In this document: piece after piece, positions 25,436-32,977 of the stretch
Position numbering within the stretch: position 1 is the first letter of the stretch
Layout of the letters: every line of letters starts with the position of its first letter
Assembly: GCA_949289445.1 (NCBI GenBank)
Contig: CASEOD010000159.1
Coordinates: 1-51,155, forward strand
Source of the DNA: an uncultured Eubacteriales bacterium
GTDB taxonomy: Bacteria > Bacillota > Clostridia > Peptostreptococcales > Anaerovoracaceae
DNA length: 51,155 nt
Direction of reading: 5' to 3'
Translations under genes and position numbers: made by a program
Notes under the pieces: generated by a model
Databases searched by the model: none
The model's input: the letters and a program-made list of their open reading frames with translations, nothing else
Told to the model about the DNA's origin: nothing

Positions 25436-26839
25436 ATGACTGAAAAAAGAGTGAAAATCACAGAAACAGTGCTCAGAGACGGACATCAGTCTCTGATTGC
25501 CACCAGAATGAAGACAGAGGATATGATTCCTATTCTGGAAAAAATGGATTCGGTGGGCTATCATTCTATCGAGTGCTGGGGCGGCGCAACCTTTGACGCG
25601 TCATTGCGATTTTTAAATGAGGACCCGTGGCAGAGGCTCAGGACTCTGCGAAAGAGAATCAGAAATACAAAACTGCAGATGCTGCTGAGGGGGCAAAACT
25701 TACTGGGTTATCGGCATTACGCCGATGATGTGGTAGAATACTTTGTTCAGAAATCTGTGGCAAACGGAATTGATATTCTGCGAATCTTTGATGCTTTCAA
25801 CGATTTGCGCAATGTGGAGACTGCAGTAAAGGCAGCTCGAAAGGAAGGCGCCCATGTGCAGCTTGCCATGTCATACACCACAGGCAGTGCTTACACCATA
25901 GATTACTGGAAATCTCTTGCCTGCGACATGGAAAGTCTGGGCGCAGATTCTATCTGTATTAAAGACATGGCCGGGATTCTGACGCCGGATATGGCAGACA
26001 GGCTGGTCAGGGAGCTGAAAAGCTGCATCAGAATTCCGCTGCAGCTGCACAGTCACTGCACCAGCGGCATCGCCCCTGTTACCTATATGAAAGGTGTTGA
26101 GGCAGGATGCGATGTTATTGACACAGCAATTTCTCCTTTTGCAATGGGAACCAGTCAGCCGGCAACCGAGGTGATGGCAGCGGCTCTTGGGGGGACAGAA
26201 TACGATACAGGACTTGATATGAGTCTGCTGGCCGAAATTGCAGATCATTTCAGACCTATCAGAGATGAAGCCATTGCAAGCGGACTGCTGAATCCCAAAA
26301 TGCTGACAGTGGATGTGAAAACCCTGTTGTATCAGGTGCCCGGCGGTATGCTTTCCAACCTGATGTCTCAGCTGAAAGAGCAAGGAGCAGAAAACAGATT
26401 TTATGAGGTACTGGAGGAGATTCCAAAGGTTCGCGCAGATCTGGGAGAACCTCCGCTGGTGACACCGTCATCTCAGATAGTAGGGACGCAGGCAGTACTC
26501 AATGTGCTGACCGGTCAGCGCTACAAGATTATGTCCAAGGAAACCCGGGCAATTCTTCACGGAGATTATGGAAAGACGGTGAAGCCTTTTAACCCTGAAG
26601 TGCAGAAGATGGCCATCGGTGATGAGGAGCCGATTACCTGCAGACCGGCAGATTTGATGAAGCCTGAGCTTGAAAAACTGGAAAAAGAGATGGAAACTTT
26701 TAAAACGCAGGATGAAGATGTGCTATCTTATGCGCTGTTTCCGAAAGTTGCTGCGGAGTTTTTCAAGTATAGAGATGCGAGAGAAAATAAAATAGATCCG
26801 CTGCAGTACGACCTTGCCAACAAGGCGTACCCGGTATAG
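25436..26839 (+). CDS. oadA: Oxaloacetate decarboxylase alpha / transcarboxylase 5S-type carboxyltransferase
   Basis: A 467-residue TIM-barrel carboxyltransferase of the pyruvate/oxaloacetate family. LRDGHQSLIATRMKTEDM holds the metal aspartate, HSHCTSG the metal histidines, and CIKDMAGILTP the biotin-reactive lysine region. It stops before the biotin domain found in longer OadA proteins, so it depends on the separate carrier at 23920. It takes CO2 from oxaloacetate, leaving pyruvate. Clean AAAGGAG ribosome site. Fourth and last of the genes that follow the 12S-type subunit. Confidence 0.9.
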   Translation: MTEKRVKITETVLRDGHQSLIATRMKTEDMIPILEKMDSVGYHSIECWGGATFDASLRFLNEDPWQRLRTLRKRIRNTKLQMLLRGQNLLGYRHYADDVVEYFVQKSVANGIDILRIFDAFNDLRNVETAVKAARKEGAHVQLAMSYTTGSAYTIDYWKSLACDMESLGADSICIKDMAGILTPDMADRLVRELKSCIRIPLQLHSHCTSGIAPVTYMKGVEAGCDVIDTAISPFAMGTSQPATEVMAAALGGTEYDTGLDMSLLAEIADHFRPIRDEAIASGLLNPKMLTVDVKTLLYQVPGGMLSNLMSQLKEQGAENRFYEVLEEIPKVRADLGEPPLVTPSSQIVGTQAVLNVLTGQRYKIMSKETRAILHGDYGKTVKPFNPEVQKMAIGDEEPITCRPADLMKPELEKLEKEMETFKTQDEDVLSYALFPKVAAEFFKYRDARENKIDPLQYDLANKAYPV

Positions 26840-26858
26840 AAAAGAGAGGTAGATTTAT

Positions 26859-28091
26859 ATGTTTATGGCAAAAGAAAACGGAAGGACAGCCATCGGCGCT
26901 CCCGACAAGCTCTTTGGGGTTTCTTCCAAAGCAAAAGAGAGAATTGCCCAGAAAGGTAAAGATCAGGTTATCGACTCCACCATCGGGGTGCTGCTTGATG
27001 ATGACGGAAAGCTGGTGGTTTTGGAATCTGTCATGGAGTGTATCCGCAGACTGAAGCCGGAGGATTATGCGGCATATGCGCCCATTTTAGGATTGCCGGC
27101 TTATCGTGAGGCAGTAAAAAAAGCAGTATTTATGGATGAAATCCCAGAAGGCATTTTTGTAGAAAGCTGTTACACACCGGGTGGTACCGGGGCTGTCAGA
27201 AACGCCATATCCGGATATACTGAGCCGGGTGATCAGATTCTGGTCAGCGACTGGCACTGGAATCCGTATCAGCTGATCGCTTCTGAGATTGGACGGAAAG
27301 TGACCACCTATCCTCTCTTTGGAAAGGATAATGCCTTCGATGGCGAGGCTTTTGAGAAAGCACTGGGAGATATTCTGAAGGAACAGGAACAGACCCTGGT
27401 GATTATCAATACGCCTGCCCATAATCCTACCGGCTATACCTTTACTGACGAAGACTGGGATAAAGTTCTTGAGATAACCGGACGGTTTTCAGATAAGAAA
27501 ATCGCCTTGCTGGCAGATATTGCCTATCTGGATTTTTCGGGAGATGCGGTCAGCTACAGAACCTTCCTGAAAAAGCTTGCAAAAACGCAGACACATGTGC
27601 TGCCTCTGATTGCTTTCAGTGCATCAAAAGGTTATACGATGTACGGAATGCGCTGCGGAGCAATCCTGTGTATGGCTAAAAGTCCGGAAGTGGCCGGGGA
27701 ATTTCTTGATGTAATGAGTGTGGAGTCCAGAGCCTCCTGGTCCAACGGAAACAGAGCAGCCATGCAGGTGCTGGCGGATATCTTGTCTGATGAAGACTGT
27801 CTGGCAAAGGTGAAAGCTGAGCGGGAACACTATCTTGAGATACTGCGCCGCAGAGGAGCGGCTTTCATGGAGGAAGCTGACAAAGCAGGACTTTCTGTGT
27901 GCCCTTATGACAGCGGATTCTTCATTACGATTCCTTGTGAGAATCCTGAGGCGGCGGGACAGAGACTGCAGGATATGGACATCTTCGTGATTCCGATGGG
28001 AAGAGGACTGCGGGTTTCCGTGGCTTCAAATACGGAAGCAGAATGTAGAGCCATGCCTGCCAGAATCAAAGAAGCGATTCAAAACGCATAA
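26859..28091 (+). CDS. Aspartate/aromatic aminotransferase (class I, PLP)
   Basis: A 410-residue fold-type I aminotransferase. Motifs: INTPAHNPTGYTFTDEDW, ADIAYLDFSG, the PLP lysine in FSASKGYTMYGMRCG, and the substrate-carboxylate arginine in RVSVAS near the C-terminus. The SxSKxxxxYGxRxG layout is that of the aspartate/aromatic subgroup Ialpha. It lies 19 bases after oadA, so it probably makes oxaloacetate from aspartate for the decarboxylase, although aromatic amino acids are also possible. Start ATG 26859 or 26865. Confidence 0.83.
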   Translation: MFMAKENGRTAIGAPDKLFGVSSKAKERIAQKGKDQVIDSTIGVLLDDDGKLVVLESVMECIRRLKPEDYAAYAPILGLPAYREAVKKAVFMDEIPEGIFVESCYTPGGTGAVRNAISGYTEPGDQILVSDWHWNPYQLIASEIGRKVTTYPLFGKDNAFDGEAFEKALGDILKEQEQTLVIINTPAHNPTGYTFTDEDWDKVLEITGRFSDKKIALLADIAYLDFSGDAVSYRTFLKKLAKTQTHVLPLIAFSASKGYTMYGMRCGAILCMAKSPEVAGEFLDVMSVESRASWSNGNRAAMQVLADILSDEDCLAKVKAEREHYLEILRRRGAAFMEEADKAGLSVCPYDSGFFITIPCENPEAAGQRLQDMDIFVIPMGRGLRVSVASNTEAECRAMPARIKEAIQNA

Positions 28092-28114
28092 AGCTTGTGA
28101 TCATACGTGACAGG

Positions 28115-28147
28115 ACCCAAAAGTCTTCGACTTTTGGGTTTTGTTTT
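28115..28147 (+). terminator. Intrinsic terminator of the decarboxylase-aminotransferase operon
   Basis: An 11-bp perfect stem ACCCAAAAGTC/GACTTTTGGGT with loop TTC, followed by TTTGTTTTG. Confidence 0.9.
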
Positions 28148-28158
28148 GCAAAAAGCTG

Positions 28159-28167
28159 TGGTATAGT
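28159..28167 (+). promoter_or_regulatory. Extended -10 promoter of the Lrp-type regulator
   Basis: TGGTATAGT (TGN plus TATAGT at 28162-28167) lies right after the terminator, with no good -35 box. Start would be near 28174, 24 bases before the ATG. Confidence 0.5.
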
Positions 28168-28197
28168 AGTATTGAAAAAAATGAAGGCAGGTTATAG

Positions 28198-28626
28198 ATG
28201 AAAAACTTAGATGAAATTGATATAAAGATTCTCAACAAGCTGAAAACAAATGCCCGCACACCGCTGAAGGAGCTTTCTGCAGAGGTTTATCTGACAACGC
28301 CCGCAGTATCTGCGCGGATAGAAAAACTGGAAAAGGAAGGCTATATCAAAGGGTATCATGCAGATTTGGATCTTGAGAAACTGGGTTTCGGAATCAAGGC
28401 GTTTATCCTGATCACCGTTGAGCCTGAGGACAGTAAGAAATTCTATGAATTTGTGGAAAAACAGGATTCAGTGCTGGAATGCAATCATATTACCGGACCG
28501 TATTCTATGATTCTCAAGGTAGTCTTTTCGTCAACGGGACTTTTGGATGAGTTCCTCGGTAAACTGCAGGTTTTCGGAAAAACCGAGACACAGGTGGTGT
28601 TCTCTACGGTGCTGGAACGGCACTGA
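28198..28626 (+). CDS. Lrp/AsnC-family transcriptional regulator
   Basis: A 142-residue protein with the Lrp N-terminal winged helix (LDEIDIKILNKLKTNARTPLKELS) and a C-terminal RAM ligand-binding domain. The family senses amino acids and often controls adjacent amino-acid transport or catabolism genes. Its own promoter and a terminator on either side make it monocistronic. Placed just after the aminotransferase, it is a reasonable regulator of that cluster. Confidence 0.9.
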   Translation: MKNLDEIDIKILNKLKTNARTPLKELSAEVYLTTPAVSARIEKLEKEGYIKGYHADLDLEKLGFGIKAFILITVEPEDSKKFYEFVEKQDSVLECNHITGPYSMILKVVFSSTGLLDEFLGKLQVFGKTETQVVFSTVLERH

Positions 28627-28682
28627 TACCCGGAGGAGATATTCAGAATAAAACATATTGAAAATGTAACAGGTGTGACAAG

Positions 28683-28716
28683 ATCAGAAAAGTTCCGGAG
28701 GCTTTTCTGATTTTTC
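28683..28716 (+). terminator. Intrinsic terminator after the Lrp-type gene
   Basis: ATCAGAAAAG (28683-28692) pairs with CTTTTCTGAT (28702-28711), followed by TTTTC. Confidence 0.85.
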
Positions 28717-28771
28717 TTTTATCCGGCGTAAAAGACAGATTGACCATAGCTTTGGAGCATTGAAAAGGCCG

Positions 28772-28803
28772 GCCGCTGACCCGGGTCAGCGGCACAGTTT
28801 TTG
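28772..28803. terminator. GC-rich hairpin, likely terminator of the minus-strand regulator
   Basis: GCCGCTGACC (28772-28781) and GGTCAGCGGC (28784-28793) form a 10-bp stem with a 2-base core. A TTTTTG tract on the plus side and a short TTTTC on the minus side allow use in both directions. Confidence 0.7.
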
Positions 28804-28805
28804 TT

Positions 28806-30512
28806 CTATCTGATTTTTCGATTCTCCAGGATCATAATGCCTTTATCCGTCAGAGAAAGACCGTATTTCCCGTGGGTGGATGAAACCAGTCCGGCTTCCG
28901 ACAGTTCCGCCAGTCTTTTTCGGATTTTGTATTCAGAAAGATCGATACCGTTATCTCTCAGGAACCAGTAGATTCTGTTTCTTCCTGCAATCTCGCTTCT
29001 CTGGTTGATTTCGTGTATTGCTGCCAGAATATTCAGGGAGATGGGGTCTGCACAGGCATCTGGGTCCCATACAGCGGATTCGTCAAAAGTCTGAACACTG
29101 CTATATGGCAGGTTATCTGCGGTAATGATATCTTTTTCACTGACGGCAAGCGCAAATCTGATGGTATTCATCAGTTCTCTCACATTTCCCGGCCAGTCCT
29201 TTCGCATCAGTGTCTCCATGGCTGAAGTGCTGATCTCTTTGTAGCTTTTGAATCTGGTACTCAGCCAGTAATCAATGAGCAGAGGAATATCCTCTTTCCT
29301 TTCCGACAGAGGAGGAAGCCGGAGATAACTTTCTTTCAGCCGGTAATACAGATCTTTTCTGAAAAGACGGTCGCTGATCATCTTTTGGAGATCACGGCTG
29401 GTTGAGGCAATGATGCGGATATCTACGGGAATGAGACGGCTGCCTCCCTTTTTTATGATTTCCTTTTCCTGCAGAACATGCAGCAATTTTGCCTGTATTT
29501 TCAGAGACATGTCTCCGATTTCGTTGAGGAAGACCGTTCCGCCTTCTGCCTGCTGAAACAGGCCTGTTCTGCTTTCTCCGCCGAAGAGTTCTGACTCGAT
29601 AAGGTCGTCAGGCAGAGCAGAAAAGTTTATTGTGACAAAAGGGCGGCTTTTTCGCAGGGATGCATTGTGAATTGCACCGGCAAGCAATTCTTTACCGGTA
29701 CCGTTCTCTCCTTCAATGAGAACCGTCAGATCCGTTCTTGCGATTTTTTCTGCAGAGTGTTTTATCTTGATCATGGAAGGATGTCTTCCGATGATGTCAT
29801 CAAAGTGGTATTTGGCATATAATCCTTTTCTCGGCAGTGCAGTTCTGACAGTTTCTGTTATTTCACCGTTTGATTCGGCTGCATCGGCAAGACGGCGAGC
29901 AAAGGAAAACAGTTTCTTTTGACAGAGCTGCGCATAATACTGAATATTCTGCTCCGGAACATGAAAATGGGTCATGATTCGAATGACCGTTCCAAAGTCA
30001 AAGAGAAGAGCGCCCATGATGTATACTTTTTCTATGCCGGGAGGGACAAAGGACAGGTTTCCTGTGGTAACTGCCGGGGTATCTGAAGTAAAAGACGGGC
30101 TGGCACCCGGATAGCAGAGTTTGAAATGAAGATATCCGAATCCCATGTCTCTCAGAATTTCTGCTGTTTCACCGGCTGTTTCTCTGGAATCGGACATCAG
30201 CAGTATTTCCTGATCACGGGGAAGAGTCAGGAGCAGTTCCAGACTTTCGCCGCTGAGGGTAGGGGTACCGGTAATATATTGATCAATGTGATTTTGAAGA
30301 TCTGTATTCTGACATATGCTGCAGATTGCCTGACTTGAAAAAACTGTATAGTAACGCCCTTTCAGAGCAGGTTTACCGGTTTCATTGACGGGATAGGGGA
30401 TGATTACCGTATCGTCCGGAAGGACTTCTCGCAACTGTTCGGACAGTGCTTTCAGTGTATGGGAGTTCTCTGCTGCCAGAAGCAGCTGTTTATCAGACTG
30501 AATGGAAAACAT
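28806..30512 (-). CDS. Sigma-54-type AAA+ regulator lacking the GAFTGA loop
   Basis: A 568-residue protein with an unrecognised N-terminal sensory region (1-230), a sigma-54-activator-type AAA+ domain (about 236-450; Walker A GENGTGKE at 268-275) and a C-terminal winged-helix-like segment resembling that of the activator at 3734. Two departures stand out. The stretch that should contain GAFTGA is about 10 residues shorter (ELFGGESRTGLF, 309-320). Walker B reads VFLNE instead of VFLDE. Without GAFTGA it should not contact sigma-54, so it may act as a sigma-A regulator, as TyrR does. The start at 30512 (MFSIQS) has AAGGAA 8 bases upstream; an upstream in-frame ATG at 30542 lacks one. Targets are unknown; the aminotransferase/decarboxylase cluster is convergent to it. 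Confidence 0.82.
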   Translation of the reverse strand: MFSIQSDKQLLLAAENSHTLKALSEQLREVLPDDTVIIPYPVNETGKPALKGRYYTVFSSQAICSICQNTDLQNHIDQYITGTPTLSGESLELLLTLPRDQEILLMSDSRETAGETAEILRDMGFGYLHFKLCYPGASPSFTSDTPAVTTGNLSFVPPGIEKVYIMGALLFDFGTVIRIMTHFHVPEQNIQYYAQLCQKKLFSFARRLADAAESNGEITETVRTALPRKGLYAKYHFDDIIGRHPSMIKIKHSAEKIARTDLTVLIEGENGTGKELLAGAIHNASLRKSRPFVTINFSALPDDLIESELFGGESRTGLFQQAEGGTVFLNEIGDMSLKIQAKLLHVLQEKEIIKKGGSRLIPVDIRIIASTSRDLQKMISDRLFRKDLYYRLKESYLRLPPLSERKEDIPLLIDYWLSTRFKSYKEISTSAMETLMRKDWPGNVRELMNTIRFALAVSEKDIITADNLPYSSVQTFDESAVWDPDACADPISLNILAAIHEINQRSEIAGRNRIYWFLRDNGIDLSEYKIRKRLAELSEAGLVSSTHGKYGLSLTDKGIMILENRKIR

Positions 30513-30619
30513 AGTGATTCCTTCTTTCTTTGTGGTATTCAAATTGTATCATAAATATCCCGGGAATAAAAGCGCCGGACAGATGATTCTGAGAGGTATA
30601 TGGTGGTATATAGAATAAT

Positions 30620-31492
30620 ATGAATACGAAAGAGATGAAAAAGGAGAAATATATCGGCTGCCATCTTTCTTCCGCGAAAGGTTTTGCGGCCATGGGAAAA
30701 GATGCGGTAAGCATCGGCGCCAACACTTTTGCATTTTTTACGAGAAACCCGCGGGGAGGAAAAGCGAAAGAGATCGACGTGAAAGATGCGGAGAATCTGC
30801 TTGCGATCATGGAGGAATATCAGTTCGGCAAGCTGGTCGCCCATGCGCCTTACACTCTGAATCCCTGTTCAGCAACTGAAAAAACCAGAGAATTTGCCTA
30901 TATGGCTATGAAAGAAGATATGGAAAGAATGGAATATCTACCGGGAAACTACTATAATTTTCATCCCGGAAGTCATGTCGGCCAGGGTGTGGAAAAAGGG
31001 ATCGAGATGATTGCGGATTTACTGAACCGGATCGTTACTCCGGGACAGTCTACTGTGATTCTGCTGGAAACCATGGCAGGTAAAGGCAGTGAAATAGGAG
31101 GCAGTTTCCGGGAGCTTGCGGCTGTTATAGACCGTGTAAAGTATGGTGAAAAGATCGGTGTCTGTCTGGACACCTGTCATGTCAGTGACGGCGGCTATGA
31201 TATTGTTGAAAACCTGGATGGTGTACTGGAAGAATTTGATCGAATCATCGGACTTGACCGGCTGAAGGCGCTTCATGTCAACGACAGCCGGAACCCGAGA
31301 GGAGCCCGCAAGGATCGCCATGCGCCCATCGGGGAGGGATTCATCGGAACAGAGGCTATCCTTCAAGTGGTGAATCATCCCGCGCTCATAGGACTTCCCT
31401 GCATTCTGGAAACACCTCAGCCGGATCTTTCCGGCTATGCCAGAGAAATTGAACTGTTGAGAAATTCTGTTCCCGCTGAGGCACATTTCTGA
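30620..31492 (+). CDS. nfo: Endonuclease IV (apurinic/apyrimidinic endonuclease)
   Basis: A 290-residue TIM-barrel DNA-repair enzyme (AP endonuclease family 2) that cuts 5' of abasic sites using three zinc ions. Motifs: [12 protein letters not shown] at the N-terminus, [54 protein letters not shown] and ILETP. Length is normal (about 280-290). The start is uncertain: ATG 30620 and ATG 30638 both lack a clear ribosome site. The 107-bp region to 30512 carries both divergent promoters. Confidence 0.95.
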   Translation: MNTKEMKKEKYIGCHLSSAKGFAAMGKDAVSIGANTFAFFTRNPRGGKAKEIDVKDAENLLAIMEEYQFGKLVAHAPYTLNPCSATEKTREFAYMAMKEDMERMEYLPGNYYNFHPGSHVGQGVEKGIEMIADLLNRIVTPGQSTVILLETMAGKGSEIGGSFRELAAVIDRVKYGEKIGVCLDTCHVSDGGYDIVENLDGVLEEFDRIIGLDRLKALHVNDSRNPRGARKDRHAPIGEGFIGTEAILQVVNHPALIGLPCILETPQPDLSGYAREIELLRNSVPAEAHF

Positions 31493-31528
31493 AGCGGATA
31501 AACCGGTCAGAAGAGATAGAATTAACGG

Positions 31529-31770
31529 AGCGTTAACCAGATAATCAAAGAAACGGATTCAAGAGTATAAATATGAGCTTCTGTTAACCAGAAATTGCAA
31601 AGAACAGAGAAATGAGTATGAAGTCTTTGATGGAATTTATCGTTTTTGGCGGAGTTTTCATACTCAAATCGAAGAGAAATGCGATTTCTGGTTGATTTTT
31701 ATTCGGATTTTTCTTTTCAGCGGCGAATTTTTTATACAGAAAAAGAGTACTTTCATTGTTTCTGGTTAAT
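31529..31770. repeat. Composite repeat R1: four 37-bp units (two forward, two inverted)
   Basis: Each unit is 37 bp, begins AACC(AG) and ends near GAGTATRAA. Forward units are 31535-31571 and 31586-31622 (51-bp period). After a 34-bp centre, inverted units are 31657-31693 and 31731-31767 (74-bp period, twice 37). The inner pair can fold as a long hairpin. R2 (32718-32940) is the same composite in the opposite orientation. The unit at 31586 is identical over 37 of 37 bases to the complement of 32853-32889. This repeat fills most of the gap between nfo and the nuclease-like gene. Confidence 0.85.
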
Positions 31771-31831
31771 CGCAGGGGCAACTGTCCGGGCAGCACCGGA
31801 TAAGACAGCAGAATCAGGGGCTGAACGGCAA

Positions 31832-32620
31832 TCAGAAAAACGGCAGAAGCTGACTGTCAATGATCCTGCTGATAGCTTCTACATTGATACTGCCGTCAGG
31901 TCCGTTCATTGTGATGATTAAATTGTCCGGAACAATAATGCCATGATAATAGTAGTCAGTCAGTTTCGAGAAGAATTTTCCGCGGTAGGAGGGCAGATCC
32001 AGTCTGCCGGCATGTTCCCAGTATACTATGTTTCCTGAAGGTGTAATGATAGTGAAGTCCGGGTAATAGGCGATTGTTTTGCCGTTTTTATCTGATAATT
32101 GCAATGGGGCTTCGTATTGGAAAGGGATGTTTGCTGCGTGAAGCAGTTCAGCGATCAGGGCTTCTGATTTCGAACGGACATACAGTCCAAAAGAAGTTCG
32201 CTCTGTCAGGCCCTGCTGGTAGAATTTGTTTTGTGAACGGCGAAAGCCTGCCTCTATCTGATATGAACAGACAATAGACGCATTGGAATACACGGGCGCC
32301 AGTTTTTTCTCAATAGAAGCAGGATCAAAGTTTTCATATAGTTTCAGCATTTTTTCCTGAGCTTCTATATTTTTTTTCATTACCGCGATGGCGGCTTCCA
32401 TGACGCGACGGTTTTTTAGCTGATAAATCAGTTTTCCGTTCCCTGTGCTGATATAGATCTGTTTCTTGCTCTTGTTCTCGACACGGTAATAATAAACCTT
32501 GCCTCGGATTTTTTTACAGGTCAGCCGTCCCTCGGGCAGGCAGCAGAGTGCAGAGGTAAACTGCTTTATCAGATCTTTCTGCAGTCTGATATTCTGTTTT
32601 GTCAGTTCCTGATAACTCAT
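31832..32620 (-). CDS. Orphan PD-(D/E)XK nuclease-like protein inside inverted repeats
   Basis: A 262-residue protein with no close family name that I can give. The first 110 residues are Lys/Gln-rich with coiled-coil character (LTKQNIRLQKDLIKQF, then MEAAIAVMKKNIEAQEKMLKLYE). The C-terminal half has a PD-(D/E)XK-like layout: RSKSEALIAELL (E153), FQYEAPL (E170), YYPDFTI (D188) and YWEHAG (E202, H203), as in restriction-type endonuclease folds. The usual lysine is replaced by histidine. AAGGAGAGG precedes the ATG. It has its own promoter (32651-32679). The gene sits alone on the minus strand between two inverted composite repeats, hinting at a mobile or repeat-maintaining element. Nuclease fold is inference from motifs; function is unknown. 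Confidence 0.65.
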   Translation of the reverse strand: MSYQELTKQNIRLQKDLIKQFTSALCCLPEGRLTCKKIRGKVYYYRVENKSKKQIYISTGNGKLIYQLKNRRVMEAAIAVMKKNIEAQEKMLKLYENFDPASIEKKLAPVYSNASIVCSYQIEAGFRRSQNKFYQQGLTERTSFGLYVRSKSEALIAELLHAANIPFQYEAPLQLSDKNGKTIAYYPDFTIITPSGNIVYWEHAGRLDLPSYRGKFFSKLTDYYYHGIIVPDNLIITMNGPDGSINVEAISRIIDSQLLPFF

Positions 32621-32650
32621 ATATTTCCTCTCCTTGTCTTTAATGTAATT

Positions 32651-32679
32651 ATTTTACATTTTAGCCGTGGGCTTGTCAA
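32651..32679 (-). promoter_or_regulatory. Promoter of the PD-(D/E)XK-like gene
   Basis: On the minus strand TTGACA (32679-32674), a 17-base spacer and TAAAAT (32656-32651). It lies inside the element, between repeat R2 and the gene. Confidence 0.75.
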
Positions 32680-32714
32680 TAAAAACTTACAGATAATGGA
32701 AATTTTGGCAGGCT

Positions 32715-32946
32715 GTCAACCAAAATGACAAATAAAGCGTTTTATGAGTATAAAAAATTGACCGCCAGTGAGAGAAAATTGGGCAAAAATCAACCAGAAG
32801 TCGCATTTTCCTTCGATTTGAGTATGAAAAAGCCACCGGAAACAGTCGTTCCTTCATACTCATTTCTCTGTTCTTTGCAATTTCTGGTTAACAAGATCTT
32901 ATATTTATACTTTCAAATTCGTTATTCTCGTTTTCCGGTTAACCGC
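32715..32946. repeat. Composite repeat R2: inverted copy of R1
   Basis: Units: forward 32718-32754 and 32792-32828 (74-bp period), 24-bp centre, inverted 32853-32889 and 32904-32940 (51-bp period). Reading its complement gives the same order and spacing as R1, with similarity along the whole length except the centre. It occupies most of the gap between the nuclease-like gene and the phosphohexomutase stop at 32978. Confidence 0.85.
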
Positions 32947-32977
32947 TCTTTCAAAACGGATATCAGAACGATGAAAA

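Noticed and set aside
31535..31767. CRISPR array
   Set aside because: The 37-bp units are imperfect, few, in both orientations, and separated by two fixed spacer lengths; no cas genes are near.
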